Of a stretch of DNA of 64,000 bases, positions 19,770 through 30,594 are shown one piece after another. The first letter of the stretch is position 1; every line of letters starts with the position of its first letter. Under the pieces are notes generated by a model, which had not been told where the DNA came from, made no database searches, and was given only the letters and a program-made list of their open reading frames with translations. The stretch is from Didymella arachidicola (lineage: Eukaryota > Ascomycota > Dothideomycetes > Pleosporales > Didymellaceae): NCBI GenBank assembly GCA_016630955.3, contig CM049985.1, positions 3,162,001 through 3,226,000 on the forward strand, written 5' to 3'. The translations under genes and the position numbers were made by a program.

Positions 19770-22076
19770 ATGACAACGCATCCTGGAGATCAGTCTAGCT
19801 CTGTTCCCGATGGGCTGGTCTTCCAAGATGATGTCGAAGAACAGGTCTTGCAAGAACCGTTGGCATATAGCGACTTCAATTCGACCGATGGATGCGAAGA
19901 CGACGAGCAGGACGAGAAGACCGAAGTTATCCCCGAGACAGTGTCACCTCCAAAGAACCTCGACCTGGTTTTGCGAACAAGGAGCTTTCATAGCGACTTG
20001 AATCTCCTGCAGCATACAGGACTCTCGCGCAATGAGTATACGTCCATCTGGACGCGCATAGGATCAACACATGATTGCTCTGAACTTAGTCTTGGAGAAG
20101 CCCTGCACGGAACAGGCGATCGCAAGACGTACACATACACGAAACCGATAGTGCAGCCGAATGCTCCACATAGCGAATCTGAACGCGTCGCTCACCAGAG
20201 TGAAGTGCCCCGACACTCAGGGATACTGGGAGTCACCAGGATTCCGATACAGCTGGCGGACTTGGAAATCATGATCCAGCTCGGGTACTCATTCACCATG
20301 CAGGTAGTCGCCACTAGCGCGCACTTGAAACATACACTAATCTGCGTATAGAACGACCGTTTCGAGATAGCACATGCTCTCACTCAAGAGGCTGTTAATG
20401 AGATAGTCGAAAGTACCGACAAAATGCGTGCTACGAGTGCACAACAACAGCATGCAGACTGGAGGCTCACAACGTTGACCGTTGTTGTTATCATTCACCA
20501 CGGTCCTGAGCTCGGACAGAATCTTAAGGTGGTATCTTTGAAGGCTGTTGGGTCGGAAGCTTCACATGACTCTGCTGTCGCCGCACTGGAGTCTTCCCAC
20601 CCAGGCCAAACAAGGACACATATAGAAGGTCTAACCAGCGTCAATAATCCTTCAATCAGACGCATACCAAACAGTCGGTCGTTGGCAGGTACATCAATCT
20701 CAGGATTCCACACATCACGCTCAATCATGTCCAAGAATAGCTACAAGACAGCCTCTGGCGGTCCGGATCTTCGAGATGTTGCGCGGAGGCAACTTCAGGA
20801 GTAAGTCTTAATTTCTGGTTCTTATCAAAGCTTGCTCACCATGTCCATCAGGAACAGTCAATACGCCCAGATGCTACGTTCGAGAGACCTGTGGCCGGCC
20901 AATTCTGCCACAGAACAAGACTGGTCCGGCAGAGGACAGCATGTGGAATTCACCAAGAGCGATTACGGTTTTATAAATGACATACTACAAGTCCAAGGTA
21001 TACTCGGAAGCACGACAGGCACAATCGTGGAAAGTGTGAGATGTCGGCGCATTTTGCTGGCACGGAAGACCATCACTTGCAACCGCAGATTCACTAAGGA
21101 ACAAGCCATTGAAGAGGTGGCTCATATTACTCGGCTCAGTCACGCGCACATTCTACAAGTTATAGGAACGTACGTTGTTGGCAAGAATCTCTCCATCTTG
21201 CTCTATCCAGTTGCGCGATACAACCTCGACGAATTCTTGGAGACGCTCATCAGCGCGTCAACGGGACGACGCCAATGGATAGCGATGGTGAACTCGTGTC
21301 GCACCTTCTTCGCCTGCCTCAGTGAGGCAATCAGTTATATTCACTCGACTTTCACGAAGCATTTAGACATCAAGCCCCACAACATACTTGTCCGGAAAAA
21401 TCTCAAGCCATCACGATCGATTTTGGAGTATACCCACTCCTTCATAATCTACATTGCAGACTTCGGCGTATCGAGATCGTACCCACGAGAAGACCTGATA
21501 GAAACAGATGGTCAGGTATGTTTCACACGCAAGTATGCAGCTCCAGAAGTGGTGTCTTTGGACAAGCGAGGCTTGCCGGCGGATATCTTCTCGCTGGGCT
21601 GCGTGTTTCTAGAGATGTACATTGCTCTTTGCGACGCATCCACGGGCATCGCATTCTACAACAACCTGGCAAATCTGCAGAGCTCGGGTGCTGGATACGA
21701 CAAGCTGACGCAGTTGCGAAGGCAAGACCGTTTACACACGACGCATACCCGCCGACTGCAGAGTCGTCTTGAGACTAGTACTAAGGACAACTCTTACCAA
21801 GCCAACTTGGACATCTTGAACGAACATTACTTGACAATCCTTACGGAATCGCACACATCAAATGCAAGACCATCTGGCGAGAAGATCTCGGCTGACTTCA
21901 CTGGTGCGTTGAGGCTACTCATCGCCGCTATGATGAGCTTTTCGCCGCGCGAAAGACCTACAGCAGCCGTGCTGCGCACACTGTTCCTCCAAAATACTTG
22001 TTGTGGAAATGGACCTTGCCAACTAGAGGCCATGGTTAGCGATTCGGAAGAAGGTGGTGATAGTGACGAAGGCTGA
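19770..22076 (+). CDS. Protein kinase with long unrecognised N-terminal region
   Basis: Three exons: 19770-20303, 20352-20800 and 20852-22076. The total is 2208 nt in frame, 735 residues. Donors are GTAGTC and GTAAGT; acceptors CGTATAG and CCATCAG. The C-terminal half is a kinase domain: lysine in LLARKTITCN, helix C glutamate in the following block (AIEEVAHITRLSHAHIL), catalytic loop KHLDIKPHNILV with the HRD arginine replaced by leucine, IADFGVSRSYPRE, and KYAAPEVVSLDKRGLPADIF. Catalytic Asp, Asn and DFG are kept, so activity is plausible. The first 360 residues have acidic patches and NEYTSIWTRIGSTHDCSELS but no domain I know. The start is ATG 19770; the upstream in-frame GTG is not favoured. 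Substrates unknown. Confidence 0.85.
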
Positions 22077-22308
22077 CGGGCGTTGTGTAACCGCGCTGGG
22101 CAATTCTACTTGCCAAAAAGATATATGCGTGTAAATCCCCCGGTTTGGAAAAGCCGAGTGGATGTACTCAAAGTATCGAACAATGTTTGGGTGGAGATGC
22201 TGGGAAGTGAGAGTGTGAAGAGGGGTGACCGACGCGAAGTAGGTTGGTATGAGAGTTCAGAGTGTACTTTTGTAGCAGAGTCTGTCATGCTTAGCTCCAC
22301 GCCCACAC

Positions 22309-23541
22309 TCAAGGATTGATAATCGTCCCACTCCCACCACCTCCAACGCCCGTCAGTATAATCGCCTCATCCACAAGATCATTCAACTGATCAAACTGCC
22401 CCTGCAACCACAGATCCAATACCGGCTGATCTTCCGCCACGTAGCTCGCGCGATGCGGCGGAAGCACTTTCGTGCACTCCTTCAGATCATTGATGTTATT
22501 AACGCCCAACAGACTTAGCCTCGTATACGCCTTCGCATAATCCTCATTCCAGTGATCCTGCCCGCCAACCGGATTGCTAAACTCCCTCCACTCCCCCGCG
22601 CTCCTCGGGTCTCTGGACAGATTGATATCGGACGCGAACTGGAGCACTCTCGGCGCCGCGCTCCCCGTGGTCTCCGGGTAGAATTTCACGTCCCACACGC
22701 CGGGCGTGCTGTCCTGCGGATCTCCGTCGCGGCTTGTGTCGACAAAGTGCTGCTGGCTGGTTGTGTGGGCGCCGACCAGGGCAACGAGGTCGTGTGCGTC
22801 GATTGTCTTTGCTGCGAAGAGCTTGAGGAGCGCGTCTGCCGAGTCGGTGTGCGCGGGAAGTAGGCCTGTGGGTCCGGCGCGAGGGTTGTCCTTGCGCCCG
22901 ACGAAAGAGCGTATGCGTGGGCCGAGGGGGCATGCGACGGTGGCGACGGTGGCGCCCATTTGGATGAGGTCGGCCATGCTGACGCCGTAAGGCGAGTACT
23001 TTTTGTACCAGGACTGCGTTTGGGCGGCGATGGCGGAGAGTCCGTTGTTGTCTGCGCGGGTGATTTCGTCGCTGAGGAGAATGGAGCCGTCGGCGCCGCC
23101 GTAGCTCGATGTGTTTGACCACACGCCTGCGTCGTGGAAACCGAGGCGCACTGCTTGGCGTGCGAATTTGTTGCATCGTCCAGATGTGCCGTTGAACTTG
23201 GAGGTCATCTCGTAGCTGATCCATTTCCACACGCAGCACAGGTCTGCTTTGCAGGCTGCGCTGCCGAGAGAACCGGCGGGGATGGAGGTATCGATGACAC
23301 TGGACTCAGCGTCGAGTTGGTCGAGAAGAATGGACTTGATGTCTTTGCCGATAGGTGTCAGTTGGGAGTCTTTGAGAGTTCGCAGGTCGCCTATGAGCTG
23401 CTTGGACTCTGCGCGCTTGACTTTGTTGGCTTCGCGACGCATGGCTGCCATGGTGTCGCCCATACCGGGATGAGCGGCAGAAAGAGAGACAAGTGCAAGG
23501 AGCGCATAACTCAAGTAGGCGAAGCCTCTCATGATGGGCAA
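22309..23541 (-). CDS. Secreted class II-type haem peroxidase
   Basis: Plant/fungal peroxidase superfamily, extracellular, oxidising phenolic or similar substrates with hydrogen peroxide. A single exon encodes 410 residues; the start may be ATG 23541 or the nearby 23532. The signal peptide is clear (MRGFAYLSYALLALVSLSAA). Then comes a pro-like basic segment and a cysteine-rich start of the mature enzyme (SAACKADLCCVWKW). Distal site: VRLGFHDAGVW with Arg 132 and His 136. Calcium site: YGGADGSIL. Proximal haem ligand: LVALVGAHTTSQQHF, His 259. Tail TGVGGGGSGTIINP is low-complexity. It resembles ascomycete class II peroxidases; whether it attacks lignin cannot be read from the sequence. Isolated from other secreted enzymes here. 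Confidence 0.92.
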   Translation of the reverse strand: MPIMRGFAYLSYALLALVSLSAAHPGMGDTMAAMRREANKVKRAESKQLIGDLRTLKDSQLTPIGKDIKSILLDQLDAESSVIDTSIPAGSLGSAACKADLCCVWKWISYEMTSKFNGTSGRCNKFARQAVRLGFHDAGVWSNTSSYGGADGSILLSDEITRADNNGLSAIAAQTQSWYKKYSPYGVSMADLIQMGATVATVACPLGPRIRSFVGRKDNPRAGPTGLLPAHTDSADALLKLFAAKTIDAHDLVALVGAHTTSQQHFVDTSRDGDPQDSTPGVWDVKFYPETTGSAAPRVLQFASDINLSRDPRSAGEWREFSNPVGGQDHWNEDYAKAYTRLSLLGVNNINDLKECTKVLPPHRASYVAEDQPVLDLWLQGQFDQLNDLVDEAIILTGVGGGGSGTIINP

Positions 23542-24531
23542 GTACCGATCTGATGTCGAGTTGAGAGATGCATTTGTCTCGTTTGCAAGCAGCTCAACCT
23601 TTTATACACCGTGACCTTGGTTTCTCATGAGGCTGTGAGTATGTGAAGAAATCTAGAACGAGGTACAAACCTGGGTCTAGCGAATACGATCCCGTGGCAG
23701 GGTGTACTCTGGTATCGCAATACAATGTAAAGTGTATACCGGGTATGTCAGTGGGTAGTTGCCTATTGCGGCAAAGTCAGACCATGTCACTAGTGTTTAG
23801 CCAAAATAGACCATGTACCTGTCGATCCGTGTTTGAAAGGCTGGAACCTCACTTGCAGTTTGAGCGGGATAATGATGCAGGTCTTGATTGGTATTACCTG
23901 CGCGCGAGTATTTGTCTGTATTGGCTCTTTTTCATCCTCGATTGGACGAGGTCCAGAAGCTGTCCTTCGCCGCAGGGGAAGCTTTGTCGTCGACCTTTCA
24001 TAGCTCATTGCCCTGAGGTAGAGATATTCTCCAGTCTCGCAAAACCCCGGGTCACTGTTCCCAGGTCTGGGTTCAGGATACGATACCCTTGTTGGCTAGA
24101 TCTTGGATAGGTCCATACCAGCTGTCTCGTGCCATAGCCTAGCTTGTCTGTCGATGGTCAATCGCTCGACGTCGCAACCCGTTCATCAAATCATGTGAAA
24201 GAGGGGAACATGGTGGACAGTAGCGTTAGAGATAATGATACATTCATCAAGCAAGTGTGTGACAAAGACAATATCAGAAAATCACCTACAGGTTGAGGGT
24301 TTTGTTACAGACTTTCACCAATATGAGACTCACTTGACGGAAAGCCCGGTCCAGCGACATATGTACGAGTGGTGTGTTGCAGGATGTATTGGTTTCAGGG
24401 ATGATCGTGGACATGCAGCTGGATCAACCGTCATGTACCTGACCTCTTATGGATCGAGGAAATCAAAAGAAGGCACGGCAGGCTTCTACTGCCACCAATG
24501 CCATGCAAGGCTATGAATGCATCGCGTGTCA
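23542..24531. other. Peroxidase promoter region, no gene seen
   Basis: 990 bp between the peroxidase start and the EMC4 stop. A 155-codon plus-strand frame (23643-24110) has no motif and cysteines scattered without pattern; I consider it chance. Confidence 0.45.
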
Positions 24532-25129
24532 TCACAACCATTCCCTCGGCACGGCTCGTTCGGACCATGTCCTCTCGCCCTCCCACGCAAGCCAGTCTGA
24601 GCGTGTCGTCGGCAGCAATCCCATGGCGTTTACTTTCCAGATGCCGAGCGCCAACATGAGCAAGTTTGTGAGAATATAGACGACCTTGACACCGAGGAGG
24701 CGGCCAGCTGTGCCAGGTGTCTCAAAGGGTGCGAATGTGCGCTGGATGCCGAGTGCAGCCATGACGGGTGTCTTGAACAGTGTGAAGACCATGAAGATGG
24801 AGAAGATCTGGAGCGAGTTGCCGGTCATGTACATGCCTGTCATGGTCAATAGGTCGTTCCTGCCTTCTGTTTCGGGCGCTCCTACCAAATGCGTTCATAG
24901 GCAGCTGCTTTGCGGGGGCTATGGCAACCTCCCACGCCTTCTTCATCTTCAGTGTGTCCATCTCCTCTGGTGTGGGCGGTACGCGCGACTTCTTCGACGA
25001 CAGAGCACGCTCCTTGCGTGTCATGGAAGCTGTGTAGCCTGGCGGATCCGGCAGCGATGCATTCTTGGGTTTCGATGCGGGCACTGATTCGAGGTCGACG
25101 ACCCATTGCGGGGGCGGCGGTGTGGACAT
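24532..25129 (-). CDS. EMC4: ER membrane protein complex subunit 4
   Basis: EMC4 is a core subunit of the ER membrane insertase that places weakly hydrophobic and tail-anchored proteins into the ER membrane. Two exons: 25129-24886 and 24836-24532. The total is 549 nt in frame, 182 residues. The 49-nt intron (GTAGGA donor, TATTGACC branch, GACAG acceptor) joins QLPMNAF to GMYMTGNSLQIFSIFMV, the family signature. The cytosolic N-terminus (MSTPPPPQWVVDLESVPASK) is followed by LKMKKAWEVAIAPAKQ. Hydrophobic segments: SLQIFSIFMVFTLFKTPVMA and VVYILTNLLMLALGIWKVNA. The reading frame extends upstream of ATG 25129 through a 15-bp tandem repeat, but EMC4 proteins start close to this methionine. Divergent with APL2. 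Confidence 0.93.
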
Positions 25130-25604
25130 GGCGGAGTGGCACCGGCTGTGTTTGGGAGCCTTCTTTGATCGGCAGTCTGGGCGAGGGCAGTCTGGGCGAG
25201 GGCAGTCTGGGCGAGAGCAGCAGCGCAGGGTCGATGTTCGTGATGCGTCTGTGGTGTTGGATGCGTCCCACAGCAGATGTCCAAAGCGGATCTCACGCTT
25301 GGCGCCCGCGTCCAAGCGCTCCCCCGACGTCTCCGCAAAACATGCTAGCGACGCCCTGTTCACCCTGACAGGCGCCAGAGTCAAGCATCACCCCTCGAAA
25401 CACCATCCGGGACCCTCCAGGACACGCGACGCGATTCCGGCGTGATCAGTCCACGTCGGCACCTATCAGGACCCCGCACCGTCTATCGAAGGCCCGAGAG
25501 GGGCGCTAAAGCGTCAGGCGAGGGGAGCTGTCTGGGTCGTAACACAGCAAGGCACATGCGCAGAGGGAACGCCAAGCGGGCGCATTCGTGACAGCCAGCC
25601 CACC
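25130..25604. promoter_or_regulatory. Bidirectional intergenic region, EMC4/APL2
   Basis: 475 bp separate two divergent housekeeping genes and should contain both promoters. The EMC4 side carries a triplicated 15-bp unit (25171-25215). No TATA-like box stands out. Confidence 0.45.
25171..25215. repeat. 15-bp tandem repeat, three copies
   Basis: The unit GGCAGTCTGGGCGAG occurs three times without mismatch (25171-25185, 25186-25200, 25201-25215). It starts 42 bp upstream of the EMC4 start codon, so it lies in the leader or core promoter. Length polymorphism between strains is likely. Confidence 0.9.
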
Positions 25605-27952
25605 ATGAGCCAGGGCGGTCAAGATGCGAAGCTCTTTGCGAGGGTACGTCCACTCTCTCATATTCATCGCACCCTTCATGCGCCGCCGCGCGCATGGCCG
25701 CCGCCGCCATGATCCTGTTCATGCCCCTGCCCCCGGTTGATAGCCAGCGCTCACAATATCTCCGCACGCCACAGGGCAAAGTAGCGGAGCTGCGCCTCGA
25801 ACTGAACAGCGGCGGCAAGAAGGACAAGAACTTCTCCGCCAAGAAGACGGCCCTGAAGAAGATTGTCGCCAACATGACCATGAGCAACAACGACATGGTC
25901 GCCTTGTTCCCCGACATTGTTGGCTGCATGCACATCCCAAGTCTGGAGATCAAGAAGATGTACGTCTGTGGAGCATACGCCAGCAACGAGCGCTCACTGA
26001 CTGCACCAGGTGCTTCTTGTATCTGGTTAACTATGCCAGGATAAAACCTGACATTGCCCTCAAGGCGCTGTCCATCATCCAGGAAGATATGCACGATAAC
26101 AACCCATTGGTACGAGCACTCGCCCTGCGAACCATGTCCTACGTCCATGTCCGCGAATATGTCGAGGCAACCGTGCCACACCTCAAGAACCTCTTGCGAG
26201 ACTCGGACCCATACGTGCGGAAGACGGCGGCCTTTTGCGTTGCCAAGCTCTACGACCACGATCGACACTTGGTTGAATCCTCGGACTTGATTGACAAGCT
26301 GAACGGCATGCTGCGAGACGAAAACCCCACAGTCGTCTCCAGCGCACTGGCAGGCTTGATGGATATCTGGGAGAGGAGCGAGAACATCAAGCTGACCATC
26401 GACTACGCGAGCGCATCCAAGATTGTGTCCATCCTCGCAGACTGCTCAGAGTGGGGTCAGACATATATCATGGAAGCCATGATGAACTACGTCCCTCAAG
26501 ACACGTCTGAGGCTGCTTTGCTTGCCGAGCGCATATCACCACGCCTGTCACATTCGAACTCGGCCGTAGTGCTCACCTGCATCCGTGTCATTCTCTACCT
26601 GATGAACTACATCTCAGATCAGAAGGTCATTGCGTCGTTATGTAACAAGCTGTCACCGCCGCTCGTTACCTTGCTCTCCAAAGGACCTGAGATCCAATAT
26701 CTTGCGCTGCGCAATGCTCTGCTTATCCTGCAGCGGCGGCCAGAGGTGCTTCGCAACGACATTCGCGTCTTTTTCTGCAAATACAACGACCCCATCTACG
26801 TCAAGGTCACCAAGCTCGAGCTAATCTTCATGTTGGCAACGGAGAGGAACATCAAGGAGGTGCTGACAGAGCTGGCAGAGTACGTCATCGATGCGCTTTC
26901 CCGAACGCTCACCTGCTGACCACAACAGATATGCTACTGAGATTGATGTCGATTTCGTGCGCAAGTCAGTACGTGCCATTGGCAAACTCGCCATCAAGAT
27001 CGCACCTGCAGCGCAACTGTGCATCAGTACCCTGCTTTCGCTTGTCAGCACAAAGGTTTCATACATTGTACAGGAGGCCACAGTGGTCATCCGCAATATC
27101 TTCCGGAAATACCCCAACCAATACGAGTCGATCATCTCAACATTATGCGAGAATCTCGATTCGCTCGACGAACCGGAAGCCAAGGCTGCCATGATCTGGG
27201 TCATTGGACAGTACGCCGACCGCATCGAGGACTCTGACGTCTTGCTGGAAGACTTTTTAGACTCGTTCCAGGAAGAGACACACGAAGTGCAGCTAGCGCT
27301 TCTGACCGCCACAGTAAAGCTCTTCATCCAGAGGCCAACAAGAGGCTCTGCATTGGTACCCAAAGTACTGAAGTGGGCGACCGAGGAGACAGACAACCCA
27401 GATCTTCGAGATCGAGGGTACATGTACTGGCGCTTACTATCGTCTGCGCCTGAAGAGGCGAAGAAGGTCGTCATGGGCGAGAAGCCCGCCATCACAGCTG
27501 AAGAGTCGGAGAAGCTCGATCCAGGGACACTTGAAGAGATGTGTCTCAATGTCGGCACACTCGCCACCGTGTATTTGAAGCCAGTCAACCAGGTCTTCCG
27601 AAGTGCTCGTCCCCGCAGGATAGTTGACTCGCCTGCACTTCAGCGACACGAATTGCCCACCGTCAAAGCCGCGGAACTGGCACGACAGCGTGCTGCGGAC
27701 GACCGCTCACGTCTCGACACAGCGTCCAATGGCAATGGCCAGCTGTCTCTGACAAATGGTAACATGTCAGCAGCTGTTAGCGATGCTGATACGTACTTTG
27801 CCAGTGTTGGTCGACAGAGCACATTTGGGGGTTCACCCATCGCCGAAGACCATGCGGGTATGGGTGGTGGATGGGTCGTTAATCAGAACGCGCCACAGTC
27901 GCTAGTCATGGGTCCAGGTGGTGCAGACGGGAATCAGGATCTGTTACTGTGA
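25605..27952 (+). CDS. APL2: AP-1 clathrin adaptor, beta (beta-adaptin) subunit
   Basis: Large subunit of the clathrin adaptor complex acting between the trans-Golgi and endosomes. Four exons: 25605-25643, 25775-25959, 26010-26879 and 26929-27952. The total is 2118 nt in frame, 705 residues. Three junctions are checked: FAR/GKVAELRLELNSG, a methionine codon split AT/G in LEIKKM/CFLYLVNY, and LTELAE/YATEIDVDFV. The adaptin trunk shows the beta-type repeats: YARIKPDIALKALSIIQED, LVRALALRTMSYVHVREY, DPYVRKTAAFCVAKLYD and IWVIGQYADRIEDSDVLLED. The C-terminal part after LKPVNQVF is a low-complexity hinge with asparagine/glycine. No ear domain is evident, as in fungal Apl2. Beta-1 rather than beta-2 is my choice from the MSQGGQDAKLFAR start; the distinction is not fully secure. 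Confidence 0.92.
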
Positions 27953-28501
27953 ATACAACGAGCGGCTCGTTGCTGACACAAATGTGTATATCATTTCTAC
28001 CTCTTCGGTGAGGAGCTGTTGCTCCTTCTTTTCATCAGATATCGTGACGTCACCGGCTGCTTCTCTGCAGTCGCCACCTCTGCATGCTTATTCGACTTAC
28101 AACGAGGACTTCATACTATCTGCCAGCTCCCTTGCGGGCCTTCACCCGAGACTACTCCTCAGGATTTAGACATTTCCATTTCAACTGCCGCAAACTACAA
28201 CGCCTAAGCATTGCCACTACTCCAACATTGCGATAAGGCATATTGTCCCCGCAGCGGCATCCTTCAGCCGCCTCCAATCTGCGGGATGATGCATGCCGAA
28301 TGATGACCGTTGGCTCGATGTCAGTGCTCGGCAGCTCTCCTACTGGACGAACTGATCCCATCTCCTTCCAGATGAGGCATGTGGGGCTGATAACCAACGA
28401 TATCTTGCATGACAGCACGCTGCTGATCGACTCCGAGGACGGCTGTTCAGACATGGGTTTTGTGACAGGACAAATATGAGCTCTTGTGCCGATCGCACAA
28501 G
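27953..28501. other. Intergenic, APL2 3' flank to transporter
   Basis: No gene supported. It begins with a small inverted repeat (27956-27972) that matches part of the transposon terminus. Short frames on both strands are without motifs. Confidence 0.45.
27954..27972. repeat. Short inverted repeat matching transposon end
   Basis: TACAACGAGCGG (27954-27965) is identical to positions 10-21 of the pogo element terminus. With the next bases it forms CAACGAG/CTCGTTG arms around a 3-nt centre. It lies directly after the APL2 stop codon and could also act as a 3'-end hairpin. Confidence 0.5.
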
Positions 28502-30193
28502 ATGGACAACCCCAACAGCACCTTTGCAGCATTCGCTACGATGCAGGCAAGCGAGGTCAAGGACCGTACACACGTCGACGAGAAGGCGCCGGAGAAGAGC
28601 GCATACAAGGATGCAGACAAGGCTCTCGAATTCCTTCGCATCAACGAGGAAGGCGGAGAAGGCACCGTCGTTTCCATCGACGAGAAGATTTTGGTCAAGA
28701 AAATTGACTGGATGATCGTACCTATCATGTTCGCTTGCTACTTCCTGCAGTATCTGGACAAGTCGCTTCGTAATTCTAACCACACTTTGGCGTACGGCTA
28801 CCTACTGACATACTATAGTGAACTTTGCGGCAGTCATGGGCATCAGAGAAGATGCCAACCTGACGACCGAGCAGTACGGCACACTGTCTTGGCTGTTCTA
28901 CCTTGCATTCCTCATCTTCGAGATGCCACACGCATACCTCATGCAAAGGCTGCCGACAGCGAAATACCTCGGCGCCTGCGTCTGTGCTTGGGGCACCGTC
29001 GGTACGTAACTCTAAGCATCGAGATTGTATCGACTGACATTACGAAGTGGCTTGCACTGCGGCATGCGACTCTTACGCCTCTCTCGCCGTCTGTCGATTC
29101 CTACTTGGCACTTTTGAATCTGCCATCAGTCCATCCTTGATTCTAGTCACCTCGATGTGGTACAAGCGTGATGAACAGCCCAGACGCATCGGCTTCTGGT
29201 ACCTGGGTGTCGGCATGGCCGTGATGGTTGGCTCGCTCATTTCCTACAGCTTCCAACACTACGAAGGCGACAAGTTCAACAACTGGCAGATCATGTACCT
29301 TGTAGTCGGTCTCATCACTATCGCCGCAGGTGTTGTCGTCATCCTCTTCTTGCCCGACAATCCAATGTCGAGCAGATTGACACACGAGGAGAAGGTCATG
29401 GCTGTGTCGCGACTCCGAGAGAATAACACGGGCATTGAAAATAAGACCTTCAAGCCATATCAATTCCGCGAGGCTATGACCGACCCCCAGGTATGGCTGC
29501 TGGCATTCATTACCACCGCTGCCAGTATTCCCAATGGCGCTGTGTCATCTTTTCAGAGCATCATCATTTCTGGCTTTGGGTTTTCAAACAAGGAGACAGC
29601 GCTCATCCAGATTCCAGGCGGTTTGATCACCGCGGTCAGCACTCTTATTGGTACCTACATTGCGGGTCGTTACAACTGCCGTGGATTGATGCTTGTCACA
29701 TGGGCAGCGCTTGGTGGTATCGTTGGCGGTGGTATGATCGCCTTCATACCCGCCAGCAACAAAGCCGGCAGACTGGCAGGCAACTATCTGACCAATATGA
29801 CCGGTTCGTTTTTACCATTGGCATATGCTCTGGCGGCCTGCAATTTCGCTGTGAGTCCTCTCTCTGCTGAAGTAGTCACCGTGTCGGTATACTAACGGTT
29901 CTCAGGGTCACACCAAAAAGGTCACGATGAACGCTATCCTGCTCATGTCCTTTTGTCTCGGCAACATCCTCGGGCCTCTGACGTTCCGCAACGAAGACGC
30001 GCCCAACTACCAACCAGCAAAGATTACGATTCTTGCGGTGGAAGCAATTGTGCTCTGCGCTACTGCCGTCTTGGTGTTTTATTACCGCTGGGAGAACCGC
30101 CGACGAGACGCTGCGGGCGCTACCCACCGGACGGACGTTGAGTTTAGCGATATGACTGACAGGGAGAACAAGGAGCTTCGGTACAAGTACTAG
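28502..30193 (+). CDS. MFS transporter, DAL5/anion:cation symporter type
   Basis: Plasma-membrane carrier related to the fungal allantoate/nicotinate/pantothenate permease group. Four exons: 28502-28769, 28819-29001, 29048-29850 and 29906-30193. The total is 1542 nt in frame, 513 residues. The last intron shows an ACTAAC branch site. Junctions give YLDKSL/LNFAAVMGIRED, CAWGTV/VACTAACDSYASL and ACNFA/GHTKKVTMNAIL. Membrane features: KKIDWMIVPIMFACYFLQYL (TM1), YGTLSWLFYLAFLIFEMPHA, FLLGTFESAISPSLI (family motif region), LPDNPMSSR at the central loop, and GHTKKVTMNAILLMSFCLGN typical of the DAL5 group. The start ATG 28502 gives a cytosolic N-terminus of usual length. Substrate cannot be predicted. 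Confidence 0.9.
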
Positions 30194-30594
30194 ATTTCTA
30201 TCACTAGTGTGCCTAATTCGATCCTGTGGCTTCAAACCTATATCTAATATTGACTTCAGCGACACTAAGTTGATCAATTCCATGATGTTTTTCCGCTAAT
30301 CTGTCGGCCTCCATGCCTCTGCTCCTAAAAAGCGGTCAACGGGGAAGAAGAACCACTCAAAGCGACAAGCAATCTACTACGCCCTTAATAACTAACACCG
30401 TTACGCAAACCTGACATGCTTACCTGCTACGCACTCTCTACTGCCTCAAAAATTGCCCTTGCATCCTCGCCTACTTTACTTAATGCATCTGCTCTGGAAA
30501 CCAAGTCAATAGACAAGAAAAGAAGTATTACTTAAAGCCACGAGCAATACGTTGCGTCCTTCCTAACTAATATACTCCTGCATCCCCAACCCAC
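30194..30594. other. Convergent 3' flanks, no gene seen
   Basis: 401 bp between the stops of the transporter and the hydrolase. AT-richer than its surroundings, with several short A/T runs that could serve as polyadenylation signals. No gene. Confidence 0.45.

Noticed and set aside
22577..23239. 220-codon frame overlapping the peroxidase in another phase
   Set aside because: Arginine/histidine-rich shadow of the GC-rich peroxidase gene.
23643..24110. 155-codon plus-strand frame upstream of the peroxidase
   Set aside because: No motif, and located where the peroxidase promoter is expected.
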